The position numbers were made by a program, and so were the translations under genes. DNA of 64,000 nt from Plectrocnemia conspersa (Eukaryota > Arthropoda > Insecta > Trichoptera > Polycentropodidae): NCBI GenBank assembly GCA_009617715.1, contig VTFK01000529.1, positions 83,741-147,740 of the forward strand, in the 5' to 3' direction. This document shows positions 12,130-24,560 of the stretch, one piece after another. Numbering within the stretch: the first letter of the stretch is position 1; each line of letters begins with the position of its first letter. A model generated the notes under the pieces. The model was not told where the DNA came from. It did no database searches and worked only from the letters and a program-made list of their open reading frames with translations.

Positions 12130-13545
12130 TTACAATAATATTATATATTACTTTATAATTATTATTTTTATTATTTTATTAATTTATTTAGCTTAATAGC
12201 TAATCTTTACATCTAACAAATTTAGTAAACATATATAAAAATATATAAAAAAATACATAACAGAAAGAAAAAAAATAAAATATACAATAATAAAGTCTTA
12301 ATATTATAATTTATTTCTATATGTACGAAGGTGTTTTTTTATTCCATTTATGAAACCCGTTATATTTTTGCTGTTTCGGATTTCTCTTGGAAGACTATTA
12401 TATAAATCAAAATCTCCGTACATAATTCCCCTAGCCGTACTCGTTTTCTTATACTTAATTATCTTTAAATTTTCTCTATTTCTAGTATTATATTTATGTA
12501 CATCTTTATTTCTTATTAAATACTTATTAAAATATTCTGGTAACATATTATTTTCTAACTTATATATAAATAGTAAAACATTCATACTCAATATTTCTTG
12601 AACATTCAACCATTCTAATCTATCAATCATACTTTTACAATTAGTTAATCTATTTTTATTTAAGATTACTCTCATTGCCCTATTTTGTAATTTTTTGAAA
12701 CATTTGTTTATCTAATTTATTTAACATATTTAATAGTGTTGCACAATAATTAAAATGGGGCAATATTATACTATTGTAAATTATTTTTTTTGTATTTATA
12801 CTTAATATATTTCTTAATCTAGATAATAAACCTATTTTTCTACTAATTTTTTTTAATATGTAATTACAATGTTCTTTAAAATTTAATTTTGTATTAACAA
12901 TTACTCCTAAATATTTTATATTATCCACTATTTCTATACTAGAGTTATTTATTACTATTTTGGTACTATTATCTAACACATTTTTTATAATTAATAAACA
13001 TACATTTAGTTTTATTCTCATTTAATTTAAGTACATTATTCTTTAACCATATTTCTAATATACTTAATTCATTATTTAAATTATTTACAATTTCTTTAAT
13101 GTTATCACCTATGCAATACATTAATGTGTCATCCGCAAATAGATGAATTTTACATTTTTTCACGTTATTAACTATATCATTAATATACAAAACAAATAAC
13201 AATGGTCCCAATTTAGACCCTTGTGGTACTCCATAAGACATTAATTTCTCTTCAGAATATACATTATTTATTTTAACTTTTTGTTTTCTTTTATATAAGT
13301 AATTATTAAACCATCTTAAAACTATATCACTTATACCTATACTCTCCAATTTCTTTAACATTATTTTTCTGTCTATTGTTTCGAAGGCTCTCTTGAAATC
13401 CAAGAAAACTGCTCCAATGATTTTGTTTGTATCCTTAGCCAACAGCCAATCATTTATCACTACTTGTAATGCAGTTTCAGTGGAATGCTTTTCTCTGAAT
13501 CCCGATTGTTGTTCACATATTATGTTTTGAAAAGTAATAAATTAG
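12130..13545 (-). mobile_element. LINE-1 copy: 5'-truncated CR1/Jockey-group retrotransposon
   Basis: A minus-strand non-LTR retrotransposon fragment of about 1.4 kb. It begins inside the reverse transcriptase (CEQQSGFREKHS near 13530) and runs to an A/T-rich 3' UTR ending near 12130. There is no endonuclease or ORF1 because the copy is 5'-truncated, as is typical of target-primed insertion. Base composition of the coding part is unusually A+T-rich. The clade (CR1, L2 or Jockey-like) is not resolved by eye. It is not closely similar to the two sister LINE copies at 25.6 and 49 kb. Confidence 0.87.
12304..13541 (-). pseudogene. Reverse transcriptase remnant of LINE-1
   Basis: In order on the minus strand: GFREKHSTETALQ; motif A AVFLDFKRAF; GVPQGSKLGPLLF (motif B); FADDT (motif C, codons at 13128-13139) with both aspartates present; LKLNENKTKCMF; and IKYLGVIVNTKLNFKEH. 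A C-terminal piece includes LYNSLPREIRNSKNI and ends at 12304. The three open pieces (13460-12969, 13021-12680, 12675-12304) are in different frames or separated by stops, so the gene is broken by at least two lesions plus the 5' truncation. Confidence 0.9.
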
Positions 13546-14164
13546 GCAGACTTAAAATTAAACATATTGAGATAGTTCACAGCTGCACAATGTTAACTCA
13601 GAAATATGAGTAATTTCTCGAATTTCGGCAGTTAAAATGTACATATTTTACCATTATTTCGTTCGCCGGTTATGATTAGTAAATGTCATGGTTGATAATA
13701 AATTACATAAAGATAAAATGATAAATTTTGAAAAACAAAAAAGGGCACAATAAATCTAAATTGTTATAATACATTTTTAAAGTTGGTTGGTTTTTAGTGT
13801 TTTAAGAAATTAAAAACATTTCACTTTATAAATCAAACAATAGTTAGACAAATATTAAAATAACGATAGCGAATATATTCGATATTCATATATCTCTAAT
13901 GATATTCAAAGACAGCTTACATCTAATTTATGCACACTGTATTTAACTAATAGGATGTCTTAGAAAAATAATACTTATTCCAACTTGAAATTATAAATTT
14001 GTGTTAATATCTGGACTTAAAAATTAAGTCTAGCGAGGAAGAATCCAGTAATGATGCGTACAGACATAAGCTATGCCTGATTTAGCATAACAATACCGAA
14101 TCAACAATGTCGCTAGTGTGATATATGTATGTGATAGAGGGTCATCTATGTATGAGATTTTTAT
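13546..14164. other. AT-rich noncoding DNA
   Basis: Low-complexity A/T-rich sequence without open frames of note or recognisable repeats. It ends at the TTAA that flanks the miniature element at 14169. Confidence 0.4.
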
Positions 14165-14168
14165 TTAA

Positions 14169-14288
14169 GCTTTCTAATGCCACGAGCCACTTACGAGGCT
14201 CAGTAGCTTCGCGACCGTATTTCCAAGAGCTACATATGTGCTTCTTTTCAATTACGTATTACAAAAATATACTTTGGCACATAAACGG
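14169..14288 (-). mobile_element. 120-bp TTAA-flanked miniature element (family R1)
   Basis: TTAA at 14165-14168 and TTAA at 14289-14292 bracket a 120-bp unit. Its ends are CTTTCTAATGCCACGAG (left) and, on the other strand, CCGTTTATGTGCCAAAG (right), which are imperfect inverted repeats of each other. The left 55 bp match, in inverse orientation, the right end of the copies at 51.2 kb (GGTCGCGTAGCGACTGAGCC) and, more distantly, 17.65 kb. TTAA target duplication is the hallmark of piggyBac-type transposition. No coding capacity is present. Confidence 0.6.
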
Positions 14289-14292
14289 TTAA

Positions 14293-16984
14293 CAAATAAA
14301 TAAAGCTTAGAATCATCACGCCCGAATCGACCTATGACCACACGATCTCTAAATCTCATTTGTGTTCTTTTTTATTCGTTTTGTTGTAAGACCCTTAACT
14401 TTGCGATGTTATCCCCACAGTTTAAGTATTTCAACAGACACAGTATCAAAATCAAATAGAGGACCGAACGCCGGCGGTAATGACGTGCAAATACGCCTTT
14501 GAAAAAAGCGATTACACAGCGTGCAATTAAAACGTTTCAAAGTTTTCATCCATGTTTACTTCGCAGTCCGAGGCAAACAAGGGCCGACTGAGTTTTGACT
14601 GGCCGATCGGTCTGCCGAAGGGTTAGGCCCTTTGGCTATTGCGACCAGAAACGGCAACCCTTCACGGTTCAACACCCGTCTAGTCTCCCTGGTCCGCGTC
14701 CTGGCGGATGGACGTCTGAAGATCTGCCCGGCAAACATAAACCGCAATATCGTGTCCGGTTTCCAGGACCGTGTTTGCTTTAGTCCTGTCTGACAGGAGT
14801 GGGAAGGGCTCCGGAGACAGGGCAAACACCGGACGTGACTATGTACATACATACATACATAAATACATACGTATTTAATATTAAATACATGCATATTAGA
14901 TAAAATATAACAAATAAATGTATTAACTATTTGGGTAAACAGCTGTTGGTCAATAAGTTTCTAGTATTTGTCGTGGCGTACAATAACTTCAAACTCTTGG
15001 GCATTTGATGTTTTTTTGATGTATTTTACACTTTCTTATGGCTTGCATAGTTCTCTCCCTTTATAATAAAAACTTTTATATTACATTAATAACGAACAAA
15101 GGGATTAGATGTTATATGCAATTTATTTTAACTTACAATTTTCCTAAGTCAATATTCACGAAGTGGCTAGGACGAATAACATTTCCATGGTAATATTTCA
15201 GTGTCTCCTCGCAGCCAGGCTGGAGAACAACCGCGAAAACCAGTCTCGACTGCATATCCTTGTTTAATTGTATTGTTTCCATTGCGTTGCACATGCATTT
15301 GCACAAACTTGACGTTATTCAAAAACAGAACATTTCTCCGAATCTATATATATATACAGACATAACCCGAGTAAAATACGTATATAACATATATATTTAG
15401 CAGTCAACATTGAAACTTTTTCCAGCTCGAAATTGCCTGTTAATTTAATTTATGTGCAAATAACGCACACAGTGCCCAATTATATTCTGAATTTGCTCGA
15501 TTATATATGGCGTCTGTAAAATCTGACGATTTTCGACTCAGTGGCGGCTGGTCTTATCGGATATGCAGAAGAGTGCTCTTGGTACAGTTCCAACTTGCAT
15601 AAATTTCACTTTCGTTCCGAATACACTATCATATCTATGCAAAACGCGATAAGATATATGCATTCCTGGTTTAAATCTCGGTAGTGTATTTATTTCCAAG
15701 GCGACTTTCGCTCCGCGAATTTTAGCATCGCAGACCACTTAGCAATATTGCCGTAGACCGTGAATTTACGTTCGATTTTTTTTTATGAAATATATTTTTG
15801 CGATAAATTTTAGCTGAAATAATTAAAACGGAACGGGAATCGGAAAGCGAACGAAACGGAAAGTGAAGCGAGGCGAATCGCAGTCGGCTGCTTTTGAGAT
15901 TCGTAAAATTCTAATTATTTATTTTGTGCTGTGATTTAATTGAATATTTAATGCGTGAATTATTTCGGTTATATAAAATACTTTCTAAAAATAAATAAAT
16001 TTTTCGGTAAAAAAATAATGACATAAATACTTTTGATAAATATGTATAATTAATGGCATTTAATTTATATTGTATATATTTTTTGATTCGGTAACTAAAT
16101 AACAGACTTTTAAAAAAACACTAGTGGAGACTACTAAAGTTTAAATATCAACAAGCAGCTTAGTATTTATTATATTGAAATTTTTATTTTTCCCTCGGAT
16201 AAATCGTGCTTAACTTAAAATAAGTTTTCTTTAAATAAAATCGCAAAAATAAATTAAATAATAAACGTATTAAAAATAAAATATATTTAAAATATTCGCA
16301 CTGCTTCAATTATTAAGTCTTGTCATTTTTTCTGAATAAAATGAAAATTGAATATCAAGCTTATGAGTAAATATTTAAAATTTTCATACTACATGGCTAT
16401 TTTATATTAGCATTTTTCTCCAAAAAAGTGATAGTTTGTATTTTATTCATAAGAATAAGATTTTATATTAATATGCTTTTTTAACCGTTCAACGGCCGAG
16501 CCAGATGGACCTAATATATTGCCCAATGCCGCATATTTTTAGATTTAAAAATAAAATATATGTCAAGTGTAAAGGTACAGATGAATGACATTTATGCCTC
16601 ATAAGGCCTTCTGGGCGACGTTCCCGGTGGCTTCATAAGATTCCCATGTCGTCTGGACGAAATACCGTTGCACGAAATAGCATGCTTTATCTCTTTTTTC
16701 GTTGCGTGCGACACCTCTTCTATCGGCGTCAGTTCTGGATTGTTAAATGAATCAATTTTATTAACCTACAATACTACTTATTTCATTATATAATTTTGCT
16801 ACTTATGTATCTGATTTTTTTATTTTTTCGCAGAATTTCAATTTTTAAGTAAATATAATTATTATAGTCATTATTAAATGATTTCCTACTATTGTTGTTT
16901 CCAAAAGCAATAAAATATTTGTATTTATTATAAAAAAAGAGCATATTTATATAATAAAAATAAAATGGTGAATAGAAGCGCAGG
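14293..16984. other. Noncoding DNA with islands at 14550-14840, 15540-15740 and 16600-16740
   Basis: The 14550-14840 island is the most GC-rich part and is followed immediately by a TACA microsatellite (14844-14870). This arrangement could be a SINE with its tail or simply an island next to a simple repeat. It contains a B-box-like GGTTCAACACC, but I find no convincing A-box. The other two islands have only short frames. The sequence TTAACCGTTCAACGGCCG near 16484 resembles the start of TTAA elements but lacks a partner end. Confidence 0.4.
14844..14870. repeat. TACA microsatellite
   Basis: Tandem TACA units (with one AAATAC interruption) directly follow the GC-rich island. Confidence 0.85.
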
Positions 16985-17652
16985 GTAACACCCCCACGGT
17001 GTATGGCTGAGAGGCAAATAGTAGTGGATTCTAATTTGAATGTAACCGTAAACCGTCGAGCTCGATAGGGAATCTTATGATGCTTCCCGGTGTATTTGAT
17101 GTCCATTCTTGGCAGTTGAAAATCGTGCTAGGGTTGTCACAACGAAACAATTATGAATTATTTTTTTGCTTTATTAGCAAAATAAAAAGTAATTAACAAA
17201 TTTTGTTATAAAGTATCAATATAACAATAATAAAAATAACGTTGATAATAATAATAACCATGTTTATTCCAGTTTAATGGGGCAGGGACGATCAATTTCA
17301 TATTACAAACCTAAAAACCTAGAGGCATCCCTACGTTTCAATTTTTTTTATTCTTTGGATACTAAACACAAATCATGTTACACATTAATTATCAATTGTG
17401 ATTTATACGTTTTATACAAAGGCGCAAGTCACGTTGAAAAATAAAACATTTATTGTAACCGAACTTAAATTATTTATTCAAGTGGTTATAATTTTAAATA
17501 TTTCTTCAGATATGTCATTATTTACCTACATTTTTTTTAAATATTATTTATTAATGTAACTAAGTTTGTTTGGCGAAAACCACTAAAGTAGTTCACGGCA
17601 ATACAGGTGCGATCGCTTTGAGCCACTATAGTGGTCCGCGGCAATGTAGTGG
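16985..17652 (+). mobile_element. TTAA-flanked miniature element, family R1 (about 0.67 kb)
   Basis: The right end reads CCACTATAGTGGTCCGCGG then CAATGTAGTGG, abutting TTAA at 17653-17656. The interior aligns by eye with 50.6-51.2 kb through shared blocks: AGGGTTGTCACAAC, TTATTAGCAAA, AGAGGCATCCCTA, ACAAAGGCGCAAGT and GTGGTTATAATTTTAAAT. The left end is less certain, near 16985 (TAACACCCCCACGGTGTAT corresponds to TGCCACTGTAT in the 51-kb copy). The layout of a TGCCGCGG word beside a CACTATAGTG palindrome near a TTAA end suggests a piggyBac-type nonautonomous element. No transposase is encoded. Confidence 0.6.
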
Positions 17653-17656
17653 TTAA

Positions 17657-20427
17657 GAATGGTATATTTTTCAGATTCAATATTTAATTTAACGAAAAAT
17701 ACATATAATATAAAATCAAAGGGAGGTTAACCTTAACTTATATTCTTTACTATTAAAAAATATGCATATTTCTTCATCTGAAAAATAGTCATAAATTTAT
17801 AAATAAAATACACAAATTGATTTTATTATAACTAGTAGTGATTTTCTAATATTTTCCGGAAAGCGAGATAAAAAATATCAAATCAGTTAATATAAATGTA
17901 TTGCCCTAACTGTACAATTGTATTCTAACTATTTTATCGATACCGCATTTGTGATATCAATACCACAAATTATTAGTTAAGTTAATAAATTTATCAATAA
18001 TCAGTTAACTAAAAATAGTCAAGTAGATTTTTTCTATGGAAATTTGGGAATATAATTTTTGATTTAGGGGTAATATTTTAATGCATGTATCACATTTTAG
18101 TGGGCTTTGCTTTTAGTACATTTTTTCACACGTTCACCAAAATGCATTGCAAACCTTAATCAAAATTAATCAAACACCACATTTCAAATGCGTTTTGCTA
18201 TGCTATCCATCCTTGGCATTTTATCCAAATTAATTGAGGAAGCATCCTTTGGCGGATAATGGTCGAAGTCAGCGTTGCAGCATCCCAACGCCATCGATAA
18301 ATTTTCGCCTTGCCGAGTTTCATTTCCGCCTTTGACGCCCCGTGCATACAGGTACGCCACTGTTAATGGAGGAGCGTGCACATTTCCGATTTCCACAGCT
18401 TCCGACCGGATCCGGCAAAATCGACCGTCGCAAACTCCCACTTTTTTTAAATCTCAATATTTTAGTCCTGTTTCTTATTATTTTTCGACCCTTCGTAATA
18501 TATGTACGTCTCCTGCAGGAGTGTTGCAAAGCAACCTCATGAAATATAGTGTTTACACGGTGTCGATGGATCGCTCCTAGCAAAACCCGGTCCAAATAAG
18601 GCCGTTTATTTTCCTTTTTTTTCTCGTCGGAAGATATATTGAAGGCCATTATCGCCTATGTGTGTTCACGAGGACGACGACACTGCAGGAATGTCCTCCC
18701 GAGAAATGAAAGATGCTCCTTATTGTCTGTGCAAGGGAACGCATTAATAATATGTGAATTATTGCATATGGGAGCATAGAGGCATTGTAGAGATTATATT
18801 TGATGTAAATCAATTTATCGAATATTAGGGGTCTGTATATCACTTATCTTATAATACAAAGTGGATGCAAGTGAAATATACATGCACATATTATGTACAT
18901 ACATGAATTGACATATGGAATAATATGTATTTTTAGAAACTTTTACAGCTTTAACTAATTAATAAGTCGAAAGTTCAACTTACACATAAAAACCAATTGT
19001 ATGTTTGATTTGAGAATTGCAGGAAACACACAACTTGTATTCTTTCATTTTAATTCCAATGCTTTGATAAAATAACACAATAATAATTAAAACTTAATTC
19101 AACTAAAATTATTGTTTTATTTTTGTGATATATATGATTTTAGCTTACGCCTTAATTACATGTCCTCTACATTTTTCATAAATAAATTACGTAAACATCT
19201 AAATTATAGCCATCCAAAGTAGATACCTATATATATGCACATAATAAATATATTCCTGCGGGTAGCGTAAATCACGTGTGGCCATCGTCACATTTTTCCC
19301 CTTCGCCCACCTTTATCCATATTAATAACGGCCGTAAACACTTTTCCGGAAAGTTTTCTCTCACAAATGAATGCGGGCCTGAAAAAAAAACTACTGTGTA
19401 AGGGCACGTGAAGGAAAAGCTGCATCGTTTATCATATCCCCTAGCCGGACGACGCCCAACTTCCGCGGGCTATCACAAAATGGATGGCTCACACTTTTCT
19501 AATCAATAAAACTAGATGCAAACAAATATCTTATATAGTAAGAACTACACCCCACTAACGTTTTATTGCTCTTCCTCAACAGAAACTCTATGTTGACTTC
19601 TTTATCCGAGAAAATAACAATTCGCGCTTTGAATTTATGGTGGCAGATAATAGTAATTCACTCTTAAGTAAAGCTAAGATTTTTGTTGTCCAAAAACACT
19701 GACATGTTTACAAATATGGGGCTTTATTTGTGGTAATGTTTGTCTAACACTAATAAGCAATAACTCTCGTATCTAGCTTCGCCTTCATTTTGTTTCCAGC
19801 ACATAATGCTACGCTCGTAATATTCATTCGTAATAAATGCGAAAGGCGAAAGCCAAATCAAATTATAAATTGAATTTAATTAAAGCAAGTGCTTACTATG
19901 TAATAACATTTTTTTTAATTAAGCACCCAATTACATATGTATGTATTAAAGTTCTTCAGAAGCATAATAAAGCTATCAATATTGAGGTTAAATCTGTAAT
20001 ATGGTAAATCACTTGAAATCAACTGAATAACGTTTTTTGTCTTATATTATTATCCATTGAGTAAAAGTAAAATTCCTTGAATCTAAATAACGATTGTATA
20101 GACAGTTTTAATATTACTAATATTAATAATTAAATTTTAATACATTTTTTATTCATTATTATAATTTAAATGAATAAATAAATTAACAACTTGCACATAT
20201 AATATTCCTATAAATAAATAAACGAGTCTGTGTCGTATTTTACATAATATATTTAAAAACATAATCGTAAATTTTGTCACCCATAAAGAAAAAAAATAGG
20301 CTCCTAATGGCCTATTATGGCCAACATTTGAAATTGCATTCGATGCAATGCCGAAATATATCTTGACTCTAATAAGAGCTTGAGTTATTATGTTGATATA
20401 ATGGGTGATTGTTAATGATTTTAAAAG
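17657..20427. other. Noncoding DNA with islands at about 18200-18445 and 19255-19500
   Basis: The 18200-18445 island supports four overlapping short frames on both strands with no domain. The 19255-19500 island is CpG-rich and holds ATTAATAACGGCCGTAAACA, a type of mixed homeodomain and CpG word common in insect conserved noncoding DNA. The flanks are A/T-rich with nothing supportable. Confidence 0.4.
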
Positions 20428-21400
20428 TTTGTGGCTATTGTTCAATACTGGGTGTCCTGCACGATCTCTCAATCTATTGTTAACGCCTGTTTCTTTTGTC
20501 GTATGCTAAACATTTTTATTCTTACTGACATTTAGAATTACAATGCATATTGTAATTTATCTTTTAATTTAATTAATAATTAATAATGATTTTAGATTTT
20601 TTCTATTAACGGCGTATTTTTTGTCGTATCATAGATCAATCTTTTGTTGTTTAAAGCCAAACTTATCATTTCTGAATTAATTATGCGCGTCTTATTTATT
20701 AATCATCTTCAACAAGATCTCTATTTTATTGGTAAAACCCATTTGTAATGTTTGTGATCTCTAAATTTATAATTTAAATTAAGTGCTTGCGACTAATTAC
20801 GTCGCAACAATTACGGGTGGTCCCGGAATTGTGTAAAAAAAATATTTGGTGTATTCTACTCACAATTTTCTAATAAAAGAAACAAATATAATGATAAGTT
20901 TTGAAAATTATGTATATCATAGTATAGATTACGATATTTCATTGCTTATAAGACGCGCATGATTTTCTTTATTTTGATGTCATTTAATTTGAGATAATTT
21001 TTATAATCAACCCTGCCTTACAATCGCTGACAAAATATATCTTAGATTATTTTATCCATACTTCTATAATAAATTATGCCACAGGAAACGATAATAACTA
21101 TAAAAAGTCAGTTACTGATTCAAGAAAAGTTGCTATGTTTGATTTGTATCTATTTTTAATATTTTTATTCTTACTGCCATGTAGAATACGAATGCATATT
21201 GTACTGGATCTACAGCTTTTTAATGTTTGTGGCTATTGTGCAATACTGGGTGTCCTGCACGATCTCTATATCCATTGCTCACCACGAATCTTTTATACAT
21301 AATGATAAGTTTGGAAAATTATGGTATTCATTGCATAAATTACAATATTTCATTGATCGTAAGATGCATTTTTTCTTCTATTTTAATTTTTTTTTTAATT
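20428..21400 (+). repeat. Locally shuffled duplications (blocks A, B, C)
   Basis: Three blocks occur twice in the same orientation. Block A (20428-20478 and 21222-21278) shares ATACTGGGTGTCCTGCACGA. Block B (20513-20560 and 21164-21210) shares ATTTTTATTCTTACTG and AATGCATATTGTA. Block C (20888-20994 and 21297-21400) shares ATAATGATAAGTTT and ATATTTCATTG. The order is A-B-C in the first set but B-A-C in the second, so this is not a simple tandem duplication. Confidence 0.75.
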
Positions 21401-21520
21401 TAAATTTTTCATTTTAAATACGTTTTTAAAATGCTAGTTCTCTCTTTTATGTTTCAAAAAAAATATTGCTATGTACCATTAATATAACTTACATTATGTA
21501 AAATACCCATTTCTCAGTAT

Positions 21521-22631
21521 TAGAGTCTCCAATTCGAGTAATCGAGTACTCGATACTCGAGTATTTTTGTCTATTTTTCAAGTACTTGATAATCGAGTAT
21601 TTTGAAAATTACTCGATTAATACTCGAAATTAATTTTTTTTTAAATATTTCAGAAACAAAAATAACTTTAACTTGGTCCGGTAAAGGTTAACGTCTTGCT
21701 TTTATTTGGCGTTTATGCCCGAAGTCCCGAGCTAGAGCGGTTACTATCAGGTATAATTTTTTCATAGTTCCATAGTTGCATAGTTCCGGTCGTTGGCTAT
21801 GCTAGTGGGTACGACGGAGAAATTTCTTTTGTGTTTTCTGTTCGACAGTCCCGACTTATCTAATTTATGGCAATGAACAATATGAAATATCAACAAAAAA
21901 TTTTTAGGTTTTATGACTATGCAGTTGTAGCGTAAAGTGTTGTCAATTTTTTATACTGATCCCTCAGCTTAAAATATAAATCAAAACAATTGTGTGTTTT
22001 AAAGGCATTTAAAGTAAAGTCAGTTCTTTGCGAACCGTTTAGCTCTAGAGTGAAAGGGATTCACCCAAATACATCTTCGAAGGATATAGATTTAAATTCT
22101 TCGCATTAATCAGAAGGAGTAGAATATTGTATATTGTTAAAAAAAAATCTATTCAAGAAGAATTACAAAATGCTATTTTGTCAATAGTCGAAGGAAATAA
22201 GAGAAAAGCAGAGAAGGGAATGAAAGAAGAGAACATAAAAGAGAGTTCAAAAAAATTGTATATCTATAAAAGCGAACAGATATAAATTAGAAGCCTTATC
22301 CAACGCGTTAATGACAATAAGACCAACATCAACAGCAACGGAAAGGGTTTTTTCCATAACAGGAATAATAAAACCAAAGGTTAGCAGTAATATTAAATTC
22401 GAGACACTTTTGCATTATTGTTTTTTAAAAAAGTATGTTCGTGAAGTTAAAATAATTGTAAAAAATTAACATACTAAGTATTTTATTTATTTATTTATAT
22501 GTGCACGAATTTGAATAATAGCTATTTTGGTACATTTGGTAAATACTCGAAAGTACTCGAGTACTCGAGTATTTTAAAATTTTAATATTCGATACTCGAG
22601 TAGTTGATGGTTCAAGTAATTGGAGACTCTA
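21521..22631 (+). mobile_element. hAT-2: nonautonomous hAT element with perfect target duplication
   Basis: This 1111-bp element has inverted ends TAGAGTCTCCAATT, identical for 14 bp at both termini. It is flanked by identical octamers CTCAGTAT (21513-21520 and 22632-22639). Subterminal DNA on both sides is built from ACTCGAGTA-type words, palindromic around CTCGAG. A C-terminal hAT transposase fragment lies on the plus strand. At 1.1 kb it lacks most of the transposase. The perfect duplications suggest it is younger than hAT-1. Confidence 0.93.
22140..22469 (+). pseudogene. hAT transposase C-terminal remnant in hAT-2
   Basis: The frame ending at the TAA at 22467-22469 reads KLEALSNALMTIRPTSTATE, then RVFSITGIIKPKVSSNIKFE and TLLHYCFLKKYV. 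This matches the hAT dimerisation region (pattern PTSTASERVFSxAG). An upstream piece in another frame is lysine- and glutamate-rich (SIQEELQNAILSIVEGNKRK). The N-terminal DNA-binding domain and the RNase-H-like catalytic core are absent. Confidence 0.82.
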
Positions 22632-23399
22632 CTCAGTATATATAAGAAACAAATACCCACGATCTTCTCTTTTAAACATAACGTTAAGTTTCTATCGTAT
22701 TACGCAAACACACGATATATTTTGTGTATCAAGCAAAAAGGCATTTTATACACAACCCTTTGCCAAAAGCGTGACGGGTCGGTGACATGCCAGAGTGGCA
22801 AAATTGTCGTATGTCACGGCATTTTATTGCGTTTTCAAAGGACCACAAAAGGAGAGCAAAATTGCCACACTGCAACTGCTTCCGTGTTTGCCCAGGTGAG
22901 ATCGGTCCAACCCCTATTTCGACTTATCGCTACCCCGTTGTCCAAAGGGGATGAGAACGAAAGCCGCAGGTATGGTATAAATCAACGAATCAAACTGATT
23001 TCATATAAAGGGAAGGGATGGTCCGATCGGACGTCATTCTATTATGCGGTTGAGAAAACGTGAATCTTTTATCGGGAATGGGTTCTAAAAGGGAAAGATT
23101 TATTTGCTATTCATACCACAGTCAGTATATTCAATGATCTATATTAACTTTCTTTAATTTTGAATAAATATTTATAAAATGTTTAAACCTAAAGTGTCAC
23201 TTAGACTTGTCTTTTTAACAGCTTGATTTTCGTCATAAATAATTTGCACTAGTTGTTATCTAATAAAAAATGGAATAAATCAGAAATTATAAATTGTGTT
23301 TAAGGACAAAGAGCTATAGATCGATCTGCCCTAAAATATATGCTGTGTGTGTTCTAAAAGGCATACAATATATCATTTATACCAGTTCAACTATCAGTT

Positions 23400-23860
23400 A
23401 AGATCTTTAGTTGCGATTTTGGCACTGCAACAACGCGGTTTAACGGCCGAAATTAATAACGCCCATATAAATCAGTTACGCATTACACAATCGCAAAACT
23501 CGAATTAGCATGCAGTCTGGGAGTATCGATTAACCGATATAATATAGCCGGGCGAGCAGTCGCTAATAGAAAACCAGCAAACTGAGAGAGAGAAAGCCGA
23601 ATATTGAAAATTCGGGGGATCGGAATCCCGCACCGGAAAATTGGGTATTACGGCCCACGGTCCACTAAAGTATATTTACGCGGCCGAATTCCGTATAATG
23701 CCAATTTATTACAAGATAACAACCGCGGGAATATCATAATCTGTATCAGAAGGGGACCGCCGGTGGTCAAACGGTTCGATTCAATTAATAACGCTATCTT
23801 AGGATTAGTTTTGGGACGAAAGTCTGAGATGGGAATTGTTATGTTGAATTTGCTAAAACA
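23400..23860. promoter_or_regulatory. Candidate regulatory island
   Basis: A GC- and CpG-richer block in A/T-rich flanks with no domain-bearing frame. Visible sites include a GAGAGAGAGA run near 23584 (GAGA-factor type), several TAAT/ATTA homeodomain cores, and CCCATATAAA. This is inference from composition and motifs only; alternatives are a noncoding exon or an old repeat. Confidence 0.3.
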
Positions 23861-24214
23861 GACCTTGAAAATGTTTGCTTATGGATAATTTCAGAAAGTT
23901 ATATACAATTGTTAGAGAACACCCTTAAGTTTAAATTTGATAACCGGTAGTTTGGAAATTAAGTAAAATAAACGGGTTACTGGCAAAATCGAGATATGCA
24001 TTAATACGTATTTTACTATAGAATTGCTCAATCATTTTTTTTGCGATTATTATTTTTTAAATAATTGTCGTTATATTATTATAATATATATAACAATTTA
24101 TATAAGCCCTTCACCAAAATTACATAAATCTAAAGAAAACTACTTTGAATTCAACCAGCAAATAAAATATATTTAAGCAGAAGCTCTGCTCCGTTCCAGT
24201 CTATATTTTACACG

Positions 24215-24560
24215 ATGTTACATTTAATCATCTCCGTATCGGATGATGGATGACGTGTGTTATCTCAATCGGAAAGGGTGGAAAAATATTAATATTCAGT
24301 CGAAACGAAAAGGCGTCTTTCAGTCAGATGGAAACGTGACGATAGGGGATGACAATCGATCAAAGGGTCGTAAATACCTGGCGGTACATACATACGCACT
24401 TCGATAGGTGAGTCGTTAATTCGGCGTCGTTATGCGCAGTCGCGCCCAAGTTCAATCATCCTTATCCAAATAGGAGAACGTTATCGCAATGAGGGTGATA
24501 TGGTCGTTAATGTGCACGTGAGCCTGGATCAGGGGGCGTTTGCAGGGTCGAGGGTGGTTT
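24215..24560. promoter_or_regulatory. Candidate regulatory island
   Basis: GC-richer block without coding potential. It contains a TCF-type ATCAAAG (24359-24365) and a CACGTG E-box (24515-24520), with repeated CGTTA/TTAACG-like words. Function is inferred only from composition and site density. Confidence 0.3.

Noticed and set aside
12350..12601. 83-codon plus-strand open frame
   Set aside because: Shadow of the LINE-1 coding strand.
16484..16540. TTAACCGTTCAACGGCCG as the left end of the 17-kb TTAA element
   Set aside because: The homology with the 51-kb copy begins near 16985, and the end sequence does not match the family left end well.
18184..18649. Four overlapping open frames of 66-109 codons on both strands
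   Set aside because: Overlap on both strands in a CpG-rich island with no domain indicates stop-poor sequence, not genes.
22620..23063. 147-codon plus-strand open frame
   Set aside because: It starts in the hAT-2 terminal repeat, crosses the target duplication and an island, and shows no domain.
23604..23888. 94-codon frame in the 23.4-23.9 kb island
   Set aside because: No domain, and composition is like the other noncoding islands.
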